From Roseburia sp. 1XD42-34 (lineage in GTDB: Bacteria > Bacillota > Bacilli > Bacillales > Amphibacillaceae): 64,000 nt of DNA. Under the pieces are notes generated by a model. It had not been told where the DNA came from. It did not search any database and worked only from the letters and a program-made list of their open reading frames with translations. How positions within the stretch are numbered: position 1 is the first letter of the stretch; each line of letters opens with the position of its first letter. This document shows, piece after piece, positions 36,208-46,087 of the stretch. Made by a program: the position numbers and the translations under genes. Location: assembly GCF_009917385.1 (NCBI RefSeq), contig NZ_QWLJ01000015.1:1-64000 (forward strand). The letters run 5' to 3'.

Positions 36208-37101
36208 CTAATCTGATTCCGAGAAAAAATTTCTAATTAAGTCGATAAAATGTACTACGATGGGCGGTAAATAATGATTTTTTTCATATGCGATGTAAAC
36301 ATGGCGTGAGATGTTGGAATCAGATATCAATTTAGTATGGTAGGTGCCATTGACTTCATGCTTTACGTAGGTTTCTGGTAGAATAGTAATTCCTAGACCC
36401 TCATCAACGAGCCGACAAGCCGTTTCAAATCGTTCAATTTCAAAAGCAAAAGCAGGAGTGATACCAGCTTTATTAAACGCATTTAAAATATCTGCGCGTG
36501 TTTGAAATCCTTCTTTGCAGATAATAAATGCTTCATCTTGAAAATCCTTCATTTCTAAGGCTGCTTGCTTTTGTAATAATGGATGCTTCCTAGGTAGAAT
36601 AGCAACTAATTGTTCTTCATAAATGAGGGTGGCTTCGATATCGTGACTCTTTACATATTGATTTGTTATCGCAAGGTGAATATCAAAATGATGTAAGGAC
36701 TTTTCCACATCAGTAAGGCTTAAGACCTCGTGCAGCTTAATTTTTGCTTGAGGGTACGTTTTTCTAAATCGCTGGAGTATCTTTGGTACCCAAAAATTGG
36801 CTGATTCAATTAAGCCAATGGAAAGCTCCTGTGGTCCATGTTGTTTTAAGCGCTGTATTTCTTTGTTAACATGGTTGTAATGATGAAATAGTTTTTTGGC
36901 TTCTTGATAAACAATATATCCTTCTTTGGTAACTTCCAGACTCCTCGTATTTCTTTTTAGTAATTGCAGACCTGTATTTATTTCCAATTTTTTTATCGAA
37001 GCGCTTAATGATGGTTGGGAAACATGCAAAGCAGTTGCAGCTTTTGTAAACGTTCCATGCTCAACAACTGTAATAAAATAGATTAACTGTCTGAAATCCA
37101 T
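36208..37101 (-). CDS. LysR-family regulator, divergent from hutG
   Basis: A 297-residue LysR protein. The winged helix is MDFRQLIYFITVVEHGTFTKAATALHVSQPSLSASIKKLE (about 1-40), followed by the effector-binding domain with VDEGLGITILPETYV. The start complementary to 37099-37101 has CGGAGG upstream; 13 codons of a longer frame are dropped. Divergent arrangement with hutG makes it the likely activator of hutG-hutU-hutI. That is inference; the effector is unknown, and imidazole propionate derivatives or formiminoglutamate would be plausible. Confidence 0.88.
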   Translation of the reverse strand: MDFRQLIYFITVVEHGTFTKAATALHVSQPSLSASIKKLEINTGLQLLKRNTRSLEVTKEGYIVYQEAKKLFHHYNHVNKEIQRLKQHGPQELSIGLIESANFWVPKILQRFRKTYPQAKIKLHEVLSLTDVEKSLHHFDIHLAITNQYVKSHDIEATLIYEEQLVAILPRKHPLLQKQAALEMKDFQDEAFIICKEGFQTRADILNAFNKAGITPAFAFEIERFETACRLVDEGLGITILPETYVKHEVNGTYHTKLISDSNISRHVYIAYEKNHYLPPIVVHFIDLIRNFFSESD

Positions 37102-37338
37102 ATCGAGTCCTCCGATTTGATGTAAATTATTCCGAACCAATCGCTTTTTTTATCCTACATTTTCCAAAAAATAAGTTTTATTTAAGCGAGGCTGCTATTA
37201 GTTTTGCCCTACACAAATAGCATTTATAAATTCAAGCTATAAATATATAAATAATATGTATTTGTAATTATATATTATCCTATTTAAAATAAAAATTAAA
37301 GAAAGTTTGTATTTTCGAAAAAATATGGCCTTTTAGAG

Positions 37339-38313
37339 GTGGTTGTTATTTATAAAGAACTTAATAAAGATATATGGACAGGAAGAATAGATAGTCTAGA
37401 AGAAGTTAATAGCTATCGAATGCACCAAGTAATTAAGGAGAAACATGTTGACCTTTTGCCGGAAGTAGAAAAAGGTCTCTCAGTTGGATTAATTGGCTTT
37501 GAGTGTGATGAAGGTGTGCGGCGAAATAAAGGAAGAATTGGAGCCGCTAAAGGACCGAGTGAAATAAGAAAACGTTTATCCAGTCTGCCTTTTCATTTAA
37601 CGATTGATCAGGTAGTTGATGTTGGAAATGTAACTTGTTTAGAACACAAGATGGAAGAAGCTCAGCAAGTATTAGGCACATGTGTATCTAAAATGCTAAA
37701 TGAGCGTTATGTACCGATTATTTTAGGAGGCGGGCATGAAACGTTTTATGGACATTATTTAGGAGTGCGCCAATTTATTCCTTCAAATGCTACATTAGGA
37801 ATAATTAATATTGACGCTCATTTTGATTTACGAGATGAAGCTATTCCTTCTTCTGGAACAATGTTTAGACAAGTTTTACAACTGGATCAGCATGCCGGTT
37901 ACTTATGTTTAGGGATTCAGCCATTTGGCAATACACGAAGCCTTTTTCAAACAGCAGATGAGTATGGATGTACTTATTTGACGGAGGAGGAAGTTCAAAA
38001 TAGCGCCCATACATTTCAAGTGATTGATAAATTCGCCGGTGAATTTGATTATCTCATTTTGACGCTTTGTATGGATGCTATAAAAGCTGCAGAAGCACCT
38101 GGGGTAAGTGCGCCATCTCCGTTTGGCTTAGATGCGAAGCTAGTACGTAATCTGATTCGTTATATAGCGGGAAAGGAAAGATTGCAAAGTTTTGATATTT
38201 CCGAGACGAATCCGGTGTTAGATGAAAATGGAAAGACTACGAAATTAGCAGCTTATTATATAGCAGAATTTATGCAAGGGCTTACAATCAGAGAGGAAAT
38301 TATAGACAACTAG
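37339..38313 (+). CDS. hutG: Formimidoylglutamase
   Basis: A roughly 322-residue ureohydrolase-fold enzyme that splits N-formimidoylglutamate to glutamate and formamide, last step of histidine breakdown. Manganese ligands are seen in GGGHETFYGH and INIDAHFDLRD; the last metal segment reads LTLCMDAIKAAEAPG rather than the canonical SxDxD. GTG 37339 overlaps the AGAGGTGG ribosome site, so the true start may be the ATT at 37348, giving MYKELNKDIWTGRIDS, which aligns with other HutG N-termini. First gene of hutG-hutU-hutI. Confidence 0.92.
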   Translation: MVVIYKELNKDIWTGRIDSLEEVNSYRMHQVIKEKHVDLLPEVEKGLSVGLIGFECDEGVRRNKGRIGAAKGPSEIRKRLSSLPFHLTIDQVVDVGNVTCLEHKMEEAQQVLGTCVSKMLNERYVPIILGGGHETFYGHYLGVRQFIPSNATLGIINIDAHFDLRDEAIPSSGTMFRQVLQLDQHAGYLCLGIQPFGNTRSLFQTADEYGCTYLTEEEVQNSAHTFQVIDKFAGEFDYLILTLCMDAIKAAEAPGVSAPSPFGLDAKLVRNLIRYIAGKERLQSFDISETNPVLDENGKTTKLAAYYIAEFMQGLTIREEIIDN

Positions 38314-38411
38314 AAGTCCGCTAAGTAAAACTGCATTAACTGCATAACTGATGGATGAGCATCCATTTAGCTTTTTAATAAATAAATTATAATATAAGGA
38401 GGTAGTTATAT

Positions 38412-40070
38412 ATGCAAGCTAAGTCTGCTATCGATATAGAGCAATATAAAGGAACAAAGCTCCATACAAAAGGATGGTTACAAGAAGCGGCATTACGAAT
38501 GCTAAACAATAATTTAAATCCAGAAGTAGCAGAAAATCCAGAGGAATTAGTTGTTTATGGGGGAATTGGAAAAGCGGCTAGAAACTGGGAATGTTATCAA
38601 GCGATTGTTCATGAGTTGAAACAATTAGCAGATGATGAAACTTTATTAATCCAATCGGGAAAGCCAGTTGCAGTATTTCGCACGCATAAGGATGCCCCAA
38701 GAGTATTGATCGCCAATTCCAATTTAGTTCCCAACTGGGCTAACTGGGAGCATTTTCATGAGCTCGATCAAAAGGGATTAATGATGTATGGGCAAATGAC
38801 AGCTGGAAGTTGGATTTATATTGGGAGTCAAGGAATCGTGCAAGGAACATATGAAACTTTTGCCGAATGCGCGAGACAGCATTTTTCTGGGACGCTACAA
38901 GGAACAATTACAGTAACCGCAGGACTTGGTGGTATGGGCGGAGCTCAGCCTCTAGCAGTCACTTTAAATGAAGGGGTTTGTATTGCTATTGAAATAGATC
39001 CCGTACGAATAAAACGCCGACTAGAGACAAAGTACCTGGACACTTCTACAGAGAGTTTAGATGAAGCAATACAGCTTGCAAAGGAAGCAAAAATGAAGGG
39101 GAAATCACTTTCCATTGGATTGTTAGGCAATGCTGCGGAGATTCTACCGGTTATGTTGGAAAGAGGATTTGTACCAGACGTTTTAACAGATCAAACTTCC
39201 GCTCATGATCCGCTTCACGGCTATGTACCAGCTGCTATGACACTAGATGAAGCAACTGCATTGCGGAACAGTAGCCCAAAAAACTACGTTGCACAAGCTA
39301 AACAAAGTATTGCAAAACATGTGCAAGCCATGTTGGATATGCAACAGCAAGGCGCAATTACGTTTGATTATGGAAATAACATTCGGCAAGTTGCTAAAGA
39401 TGAAGGGATAGCAAATGCCTTCCATTTCCCAGGTTTTGTACCAGCTTATATTCGACCTCAATTTTGTGAAGGTAAGGGTCCATTTCGTTGGGTAGCATTG
39501 TCTGGGGATCCAGAGGATATTTATAAAACAGATGAAGTTATTTTACGAGAATTTAGTTATAATAAATCACTTTGTAAATGGATTCGAATGGCGAAAAGCA
39601 AAATTCAATTTCAAGGTCTTCCTTCTCGCATTTGTTGGCTTGGCTATGGAGAACGAGCGCGATTTGGGAAAATTATTAATAACATGGTTGCCAATGGAGA
39701 TTTAAAAGCACCTATTGTAATCGGTCGAGATCATTTAGATTCGGGTTCTGTAGCATCACCAAATCGGGAGACCGAAGCTATGAAGGATGGTAGCGATGCG
39801 GTGGCGGATTGGCCGATTTTAAATGCATTGATTAATAGTGTTGGAGGAGCTAGCTGGGTAAGTGTGCATCATGGCGGAGGCGTTGGCATGGGGTATTCGC
39901 TACACGCAGGTATGGTTATTGTTGCTGATGGAACAAAGGACGCTGAAAAAAGACTAGAACGGGTATTAACGACAGATCCTGGAATGGGAGTCGTCCGTCA
40001 TGTTGATGCGGGCTATGAACTTGCTGAAAAGACAGCGCAAGAAAAAGGGATTCATATACCAATGCTTTAG
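38412..40070 (+). CDS. hutU: Urocanate hydratase
   Basis: A 552-residue urocanase of standard length. Signatures include [31 protein letters not shown] (NAD-binding), and [20 protein letters not shown]. It adds water to urocanate to form imidazolonepropionate using tightly bound NAD+. ATG 38412 follows AAGGAGG. Second gene of the hutG-hutU-hutI run. Repeat B copy 7 lies between it and hutI. Confidence 0.97.
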   Translation: MQAKSAIDIEQYKGTKLHTKGWLQEAALRMLNNNLNPEVAENPEELVVYGGIGKAARNWECYQAIVHELKQLADDETLLIQSGKPVAVFRTHKDAPRVLIANSNLVPNWANWEHFHELDQKGLMMYGQMTAGSWIYIGSQGIVQGTYETFAECARQHFSGTLQGTITVTAGLGGMGGAQPLAVTLNEGVCIAIEIDPVRIKRRLETKYLDTSTESLDEAIQLAKEAKMKGKSLSIGLLGNAAEILPVMLERGFVPDVLTDQTSAHDPLHGYVPAAMTLDEATALRNSSPKNYVAQAKQSIAKHVQAMLDMQQQGAITFDYGNNIRQVAKDEGIANAFHFPGFVPAYIRPQFCEGKGPFRWVALSGDPEDIYKTDEVILREFSYNKSLCKWIRMAKSKIQFQGLPSRICWLGYGERARFGKIINNMVANGDLKAPIVIGRDHLDSGSVASPNRETEAMKDGSDAVADWPILNALINSVGGASWVSVHHGGGVGMGYSLHAGMVIVADGTKDAEKRLERVLTTDPGMGVVRHVDAGYELAEKTAQEKGIHIPML

Positions 40071-40113
40071 TTAAATAGCTTTTTATAGTCTAGGAAATGA
40101 CACAATGAATTTT

Positions 40114-40238
40114 TTTATTCCGCATATAAGGTGCTATAAGAGTCCTATTTCGTAAGCGGTCTTTAGGTCATATCATTACGGTACTAACAAGCTGTGGGGA
40201 TAGAAAGAACTCCTTCACTGATGGAAGGTTCACTTATA
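40114..40238 (+). repeat. Repeat B copy 7 (short form) within the hut operon
   Basis: Left flank TTTTTTAT, then TCCGCATATAAGGTGCTATA. The central pseudoknot region is deleted, joining AGAGTCCTATTTCGTAAGCG. The remaining GTACTAACAAG, GTGGGGATAG and ACTGATGGAAGGTTCACTTAT match the family. It sits between hutU and hutI. Confidence 0.85.
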
Positions 40239-40329
40239 ACACTTTTTACTTAAAAAAACGTACCTTATTATCATTTCTAATTAACTTCATAGATTTTGAA
40301 CGAATTTTTGGAATAAAGGAGCGTTATAC

Positions 40330-41613
40330 ATGTCAAATACCGTATTTGTAAAAAACGCAGCACAACTGATTACAATGCAAGGTCATTCGGAAAAACCGGT
40401 TAAGAGAGAAGCGATGCAAAACATAGGTTTGATAGAAAATGGAAGCGTGCTAGCAAAGGGTGGTAAAATTGTAGCCATAGGGTCAGAAGCAGAGATAAGA
40501 AATGCTTATCCTGAAATAGTTGCTCATGCGAAAGAAGTTAATGCAAAAGGAAAAACGGTTACTCCTGGTCTAATTGATCCACACACGCATCTCGTTCATG
40601 CTGGCACGAGAGAGAATGAATATGCGATGCGATTAAAAGGGAAAACGTATATGGATATTATGAATGCTGGTGGCGGTATTCATGCAACAACGAAGGCAAC
40701 GCAAAATGCTAGCTTTGAGCAACTATATCTAGAATCAAAAAAGAGATTGGATACATTTTTGTTAAACGGTGTAACAACAGTTGAAGCGAAAAGTGGTTAT
40801 GGACTAACTACAGAGCACGAAATAAAGCAACTTGAAGTAGCAGAAAAGTTAAATCAGGAGCATGTGTTGGATATTGTATCCACATTTATGGGAGCACATG
40901 CGATTCCAATTTCAGAAAAGAATCAGCCAGAGGAGTTTGTTGATAAAGTTATCAACGAGATGCTTCCAGCAGTAGCTGAACGCCATTTAGCTAAATTTAA
41001 TGATGTGTTCTGTGAGCGTGGAGTATTTACGCCTGAACAATCAAAGCGCATTTTAGAAGCTGGTAAACAATACGGATTTATTCCTAAAATTCATGCTGAT
41101 GAAATTGAACCATATGGTGGAGCTGAATTAGCTGCAGAAGTCGGTGCTATTTCTGCCGATCATTTACTAAAAGCGTCCGAAGCGGGAATTCAGCAAATGG
41201 CAGAAAAAGATGTTGTTGGCGTGCTACTTCCAGGTACTGCATTCTTTCTAATGGCTGAATTTGCTCAAGCACGGAAAATGATTGATAACGGCGTTGCTGT
41301 TGCGTTATCTACAGATGCCAATCCAGGGTCTTCACCTACCCTGTCATTGCAATTCATTATGAATTTAGGCTGTTTAAAAATGGGAATGACACCTGAGGAA
41401 GTCATAACAGCGACGACCATGAATGCTGCACATGCCATTGGTAGTGCTCATGAAGTTGGCAGTCTTGAAGTCGGTAAAAAAGCAGACTTGACGATATTTG
41501 ATGTCCCTAATTACTTAATCCTTTCTTATCAATATGGGATGAATCATGTAGATACAGTGATTAAAAATGGGCAAATTGTTGTTAAAAACAGGCATTTAGT
41601 AATGAGTGAATAA
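40330..41613 (+). CDS. hutI: Imidazolonepropionase
   Basis: A 427-residue amidohydrolase. Metal-binding DPHTHLVHAGTREN, IPKIHADEIEPYGGAEL and STDANPGSSPTLSLQ match HutI. It hydrolyses 4-imidazolone-5-propionate to N-formimidoylglutamate. ATG 40330 follows AAAGGAGCG. The 260-bp gap to hutU contains repeat B copy 7, but no strong terminator or new promoter is obvious, so read-through is likely. Confidence 0.96.
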   Translation: MSNTVFVKNAAQLITMQGHSEKPVKREAMQNIGLIENGSVLAKGGKIVAIGSEAEIRNAYPEIVAHAKEVNAKGKTVTPGLIDPHTHLVHAGTRENEYAMRLKGKTYMDIMNAGGGIHATTKATQNASFEQLYLESKKRLDTFLLNGVTTVEAKSGYGLTTEHEIKQLEVAEKLNQEHVLDIVSTFMGAHAIPISEKNQPEEFVDKVINEMLPAVAERHLAKFNDVFCERGVFTPEQSKRILEAGKQYGFIPKIHADEIEPYGGAELAAEVGAISADHLLKASEAGIQQMAEKDVVGVLLPGTAFFLMAEFAQARKMIDNGVAVALSTDANPGSSPTLSLQFIMNLGCLKMGMTPEEVITATTMNAAHAIGSAHEVGSLEVGKKADLTIFDVPNYLILSYQYGMNHVDTVIKNGQIVVKNRHLVMSE

Positions 41614-41716
41614 AGAGCATTACATGAGGAAATGGATGAGAGTTATAAAATCAGAAGCAGTAGGGACAAAAAGTCAGAAGCTGTTAAAATTTGAGTTACA
41701 GATAACTTTCACAATG

Positions 41717-41746
41717 TTGACGAATGTTTTTAGCAGTACGTATACT
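41717..41746 (+). promoter_or_regulatory. Promoter of hutP-hutH
   Basis: TTGACG (41717-41722), an 18-bp spacer and TATACT (41741-41746), about 60 bp before hutP. Confidence 0.65.
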
Positions 41747-41805
41747 AGTTAGTAGTTAAATAGTGATTAGTGATTAGAAACTGTTTCGCATTTAGGAGAA
41801 ATAAG

Positions 41806-42243
41806 ATGAACAAACCATTACGTATTGGAAAGCTTGCGACCTTACTAGTTATGCTTGAAGAGGAAGAGCGTTCCTTTTTTGCACCTACCTTTGAAGCTGT
41901 TCAAATTTGTGAAGGAAAGGTAGGCTCCATGGATTTACAAAAGGTTATATCCGCTGTCGAAACTGCTGTCAAACGGAGCGGTCTTATTGAAGAAAAAGTG
42001 TATCGCGAAACCCACGCATTATACCATGCTATTTTGGAAGCGCTTGAAGGTGTTACAAGAGGACAGTGGGCACTTGGAGAAATGATGCGCACCGTTGGCT
42101 TGCGTTTTGCTGTTGTTCGTGGAGAGCCATACCTTCATAAACGGGAAGGGGAATGGTTAGCTGTGGCTTTCTATGGAACAATTGGTGCACCAATAAAAGG
42201 GTTAGAGCATGAAGCAATTGGTTTAGGAATCAATCATATTTAA
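41806..42243 (+). CDS. hutP: HutP, histidine-dependent antiterminator
   Basis: A 145-residue Hut[40 protein letters not shown] and [13 protein letters not shown], with the C-terminal [20 protein letters not shown], match B. subtilis HutP almost throughout, including the metal/histidine-site HALYHA. With L-histidine and Mg2+ it forms a hexamer that binds NAG triplets in RNA and melts the terminator upstream of hutH. ATG 41806 follows AGGAG; 12 upstream in-frame codons are dropped. The target site lies immediately downstream. Confidence 0.96.
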   Translation: MNKPLRIGKLATLLVMLEEEERSFFAPTFEAVQICEGKVGSMDLQKVISAVETAVKRSGLIEEKVYRETHALYHAILEALEGVTRGQWALGEMMRTVGLRFAVVRGEPYLHKREGEWLAVAFYGTIGAPIKGLEHEAIGLGINHI

Positions 42244-42251
42244 TCATTACC

Positions 42252-42316
42252 TAGAGTTGGTAGAAAATAGGAGGTAATGATGGCTTTTTTGTATGCCATT
42301 ATTACCTTCTTTTTTG
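42252..42316 (+). promoter_or_regulatory. HutP binding site and hut terminator
   Basis: Three NAG triplets at exact 4-nt spacing: GAG (42254-42256), TAG (42261-42263), TAG (42268-42270). The third abuts a 13-bp stem AGGTAATGATGGC/GCCATTATTACCT (42272-42307) followed by TCTTTTTT. This is the layout of the B. subtilis hut antiterminator: HutP plus histidine on the triplets blocks the terminator and turns on hutH. Confidence 0.9.
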
Positions 42317-42501
42317 TGTCTATTAAGAGAAACTAATAGGAGAAGCTTTGAAAACTGCTGTCCTAGATTTTAGAAGGGGAACGTTCATTCTATCAGAAAC
42401 CTTTATGCTAGAAAGCTTTTTGGGATGCTAACGCACGTGCATTTTGGGGGTTGCTACACATTACTTAATGGATAGGAGTTAGATGAAAAGGGGGAATTTA
42501 G

Positions 42502-43983
42502 ATGATTGAATTAACTGGACATTCATTAACCATTGATGAAGTAAGGCGTGTCTGCCTTAACTTGGAAAAGGTAACCATATCCAATAAAAGTATGGAAAAA
42601 GTAAAAGCAAGCCGTGAAAGTGTTCATCAAATAGTAATGAATCAAGAAACGGTATATGGAATAAATACAGGTTTTGGAAAATTTAGCGATGTCATGATCG
42701 ATAATGGGGACGTCAGAGATTTACAGCTTAACTTAATTCGTTCTCATGCATGTGGTGTCGGGGAGCCATTTTCAGAAACAATTGCACGAGCTATGTTGCT
42801 GCTACGCTTAAATGCATTGATTAAAGGTTTTTCCGGAGTTCGACCAGAGTTGGTCAAATTGCTAGCTGAACTTATTAACAAACAGGTACATCCTGTTATT
42901 CCGCAACAAGGGTCGTTAGGAGCTTCGGGGGATTTAGCACCTTTAGCTCATTTGGCTTTAGTCGTGATTGGGGAAGGAAAAGTGTTTGGAGAGCATGGAG
43001 AAATAGTGGATACAAAAACGGTATTTTCGCAAAAAGAAATAACTCCAATTGCGTTACAATCCAAGGAAGGCCTTGCCTTGATTAATGGTACACAGGCAAT
43101 GGTTGCTGTAGGAATAATTAGCTATATCGAAGCAGAAAAATTAGCTTATGATAGTGAGTGGATTGCCGCGATGACCATGGAGGGTTTGGAAGGCATTATT
43201 GATGCCTTTCATCCAGCTGTGCATGAAGCACGCGGTTATTCGCAGCAAATAGCTGTAGCGAAGCGTATGAAAATGTGGCTTCAAGGGAGTGGACTAATTA
43301 CTAATCAAGGCCAAAAGCGGGTGCAGGATGCTTATTCATTAAGATGCATTCCGCAAGTTCATGGTGCATCATGGCAAGCGCTTGACTATGTGAAGGAAAA
43401 GCTGGAAATAGAAATTAATGCTGCGACAGATAACCCGTTAATTTTGCAAGAAGGGAAGCAAATTATTTCTGGTGGTAATTTCCATGGTCAACCAATTGCA
43501 TTAGCAATGGATTTTTTAAAGGTTGCAGTTGCAGAGCTTGCAAATATTTCTGAACGCAGACTTGAACGATTAGTCAATCCACAGTTAAATGATTTACCTG
43601 CGTTTTTAAGTCCTTCGCCAGGATTGCAATCTGGGGCAATGATTATGCAATATGTGGCTGCATCACTTGTGTCTGAAAATAAAACATTAGCTCATCCAGC
43701 TAGTGTAGATTCTATACCATCTTCTGCAAATCAGGAAGACCATGTAAGCATGGGGACGATTGGAGCCAGACATGCCAATATGATCATTCAGAATATGAGG
43801 AAAGTGATCGCTATCGAATGTATATGTGCTCTTCAGGCTGTAGAATATAGAGGAATTGATAAAATGGCTCCTAAGCTAAGAGAGAAATGGGATAAATATC
43901 GAGACATTGTACCGAGTATTACGAACGATCGTATATTTGCAGAAGATATAGATAGAATGTCGATGGCATTGCAAAGTAATTAA
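42502..43983 (+). CDS. hutH: Histidine ammonia-lyase
   Basis: A 493-residue HutH. The MIO prosthetic group is made from A141-S142-G143 in [24 protein letters not shown] and [10 protein letters not shown] are other signatures. It deaminates histidine to urocanate, first step of the pathway. ATG 42502 follows AAAAGGGGG. It is controlled by the HutP site just upstream. Unlike the B. subtilis hutPHUIGM order, hutU-I-G are upstream in a separate run. Confidence 0.97.
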   Translation: MIELTGHSLTIDEVRRVCLNLEKVTISNKSMEKVKASRESVHQIVMNQETVYGINTGFGKFSDVMIDNGDVRDLQLNLIRSHACGVGEPFSETIARAMLLLRLNALIKGFSGVRPELVKLLAELINKQVHPVIPQQGSLGASGDLAPLAHLALVVIGEGKVFGEHGEIVDTKTVFSQKEITPIALQSKEGLALINGTQAMVAVGIISYIEAEKLAYDSEWIAAMTMEGLEGIIDAFHPAVHEARGYSQQIAVAKRMKMWLQGSGLITNQGQKRVQDAYSLRCIPQVHGASWQALDYVKEKLEIEINAATDNPLILQEGKQIISGGNFHGQPIALAMDFLKVAVAELANISERRLERLVNPQLNDLPAFLSPSPGLQSGAMIMQYVAASLVSENKTLAHPASVDSIPSSANQEDHVSMGTIGARHANMIIQNMRKVIAIECICALQAVEYRGIDKMAPKLREKWDKYRDIVPSITNDRIFAEDIDRMSMALQSN

Positions 43984-44030
43984 ATCATCTCCTATAACCG
44001 AAGTGATAACGAGCTTCGGTTTTTTAAAAA

Positions 44031-44294
44031 ATAAGAAAGTATAAAATTAGGAGCTTGGAGATAAAGAAATAACCGAATAAGCCACGTCGGGCGCATGAGC
44101 CCAGCAACGATGCGACTTTAGAAATGCGCCCTCAGATAAGGCCTCATCGGTTTGGCCCTAAGAAGAAGGTCGACTAAAAGCGGGCTTGCCGCTCAGACGT
44201 CGACATACCCCTGTTTCAGTGCCATGATTCCTTTATCTTTAGTTGCTTCGTTCCGTTCGCTACGTTGCTAAACGGGCTCCCTACGCCTTCGTTA
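44031..44294 (+). repeat. Repeat A copy 8 (GAGCCC subfamily)
   Basis: A full copy: left end ATAAGAAAGTATAAAATT, GAGCCCAGCAACGATGCGAC, GGTCGAC paired with CGTCGAC, then TTCGCTACGTTGCTAAACGG and GCTCC. The GAGCCC/GGGCTC and GTCGAC/GTCGAC stems are compensatory variants of GCGCCC/GGGCGC and GCCGAC/GTCGGC in other copies. Confidence 0.9.
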
Positions 44295-45022
44295 TACATT
44301 TTCTAACTGTAATTGGTAGTTTATAAAGCGGTATGATACATTCAGCTTAAGTATTCCAATGACCGAAAGCTTTGAACTCCTCTCCATGATTGCCTGTTCA
44401 CTTGTTGCTTGTTCCCTGTATCTCATCAGAGATTTCTCTCTAATGAGCACTTTTGCTTGGCTCCTCGCTATTTCATGTTAAAAGGATATTAAAAAGATAG
44501 AATCGTAGGAACGTCTGCAGGCCGTAATTCACGAATCAAGACGGCAGTATCAAGGATTAGATCACACTTTTCACAGTATAAAATCTCTTTAAAGATTTTT
44601 CCATACAAAACAACGAAGAGGCTTTTGTTTTTGAAGTGAGATAGATAGCCTACAGATTTATAGAGGAATTGCAGGAGTTTACTGGAAAATCGCTGAAGTT
44701 CACAATTTACCGCTTATATAACTAGTAATAAGTTCAATCTTTCCACCGTTGATAGTTGGCATATAAGAAGATAAGTGGAAGATTGAACTAGATCTTTTCC
44801 AAACTCTGTACTCCTTAAAAGCACTCTCCCTTAATAAATAGAGCGATTAATTGTCAAAAATTTAATTAGTGTACGAGTTTAACAGCCCAAATAAAGGTAT
44901 TTTAGCCTGAATCCGGATTCCATTAACAGAGGAGACTTGACAATTATTGGAATAATTATTAGAATTATCAGTAATTAAACGAGGGATTTAGTCAAAAGAA
45001 ATCATTATGTTTTACGTAATTA
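44295..45022. other. Region without recognisable gene
   Basis: About 730 bp without a supported frame. It holds one CGCTGAAGTTCACAA unit (44689) and a 15-bp inverted repeat, AGTTCAATCTTTCCAC/GTGGAAGATTGAACT (44731-44790), with a 29-bp loop. Confidence 0.5.
44731..44791. repeat. 15-bp inverted repeat
   Basis: AGTTCAATCTTTCCAC and GTGGAAGATTGAACT are perfectly complementary across about 29 bp. It could be a terminator-like stem or an insertion-sequence relic; no T-run follows directly. Confidence 0.55.
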
Positions 45023-45036
45023 TGAAAACGATTACG
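45023..45036 (+). promoter_or_regulatory. cre-like (CcpA) site
   Basis: TGAAAACGATTACG matches the Bacillus cre consensus TGWNANCGNTNWCA at all but the last position. It lies 41 bp before the nitronate monooxygenase start, suggesting catabolite repression of the pair downstream. Confidence 0.6.
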
Positions 45037-45076
45037 TTTAGCAAAAATAAAATGAGACAAAGGGGTATTAGAGCAT

Positions 45077-46063
45077 ATGAACAATTCCAATGAAGCAGTA
45101 AAACAAATGAAGGAATCCATGCGTTTGCCAGTCATTATGGCACCAATGTTTTTAGTTTCTAATCCAAAAATGGTGACAGAGGCTTGTGCAGCAGGTATTG
45201 TAGGGACATTTCCAGCTTTAAATGCAAGAACGAAAGAAATATTGGAACAATGGATGGAGCAGATTACTAGCGAATTGGATGCAATGAAAAAAAACGATCC
45301 AAAGCAACAAATTGCGCCGTGGGGAATTAATTTTATTACTCATCGCTCGAACAAGCGGTATACAGAGGATTTACAGTTAATTGAAAAATATAAGCCGCCG
45401 ATTGTAATTACTTCTTTAGGGGATCCTAGTCCGGTCGTAAAGATTGCACATGAATATGGTGGGGTTGTTTTTTCAGATGTTATCAATATCAAGTTTGCAA
45501 AAAAAGCAATTGAAAAAGGTGCAGATGGGCTTGTATTAGTAGCAAGCGGAGCAGGTGGTCACGCAGGTGAATTGAATCCGATTCCATTTATTCATGAGGT
45601 AAGATCATTCTTTTCTGGTCCAATCATTTTGGCAGGAGGAATGTCAAAGGGAGAAGATATTTTAGCTTCGGAAATACTTGGAGCAGATTTTGTTTATATG
45701 GGAACACGGTTTATTCCGTCTGAAGAAAGCGCTGCATCACAAGAGTATAAGCAAATGATTGTCGAATCGGCAATTGAAGATATTATTTATACAGATGCTT
45801 TTAGCGGGGTAAACGCTAACTATCTTATCCCGAGTATTACGAAAGCAGGTTTAGATCCCGTTAATTTACAAGCGAAGCAGGAGATCGATTTTAACAAGCT
45901 GCAGACCGATGCAAAGGCGTGGAAGGATATTTGGGGAGCTGGGCAAGGGATTGGTCCAATTAAAGAAATACAACCTATTCAAGCGATTGTAGATGAACTG
46001 GAAGTAGCCTATGAACAAGCGAAAATGAAGATAAGGCAAGACCATGGGGTTTCTGTGAAGTAA
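45077..46063 (+). CDS. Nitronate monooxygenase / 2-nitropropane dioxygenase family
   Basis: A 328-residue FMN TIM-barrel protein. LPVIMAPMFLVSNPKMVTEACAAG is the typical N-terminus; GADGLVLVASGAGGHAGEL and IILAGGMSKGEDILASEILGADFVYMGTRF bind FMN. The histidine in GAGGHAG is the likely catalytic base. Enzymes of this family oxidise alkyl nitronates; some act as enoyl-ACP reductases (FabK), but no fab genes are nearby. It is followed 24 bp later by an acyl-CoA ligase gene, so the two are probably an operon. ATG 45077 follows AAAGGGGT. Confidence 0.85.
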   Translation: MNNSNEAVKQMKESMRLPVIMAPMFLVSNPKMVTEACAAGIVGTFPALNARTKEILEQWMEQITSELDAMKKNDPKQQIAPWGINFITHRSNKRYTEDLQLIEKYKPPIVITSLGDPSPVVKIAHEYGGVVFSDVINIKFAKKAIEKGADGLVLVASGAGGHAGELNPIPFIHEVRSFFSGPIILAGGMSKGEDILASEILGADFVYMGTRFIPSEESAASQEYKQMIVESAIEDIIYTDAFSGVNANYLIPSITKAGLDPVNLQAKQEIDFNKLQTDAKAWKDIWGAGQGIGPIKEIQPIQAIVDELEVAYEQAKMKIRQDHGVSVK

Positions 46064-46087
46064 AAAAATTACATACGAAGGGGCAGA

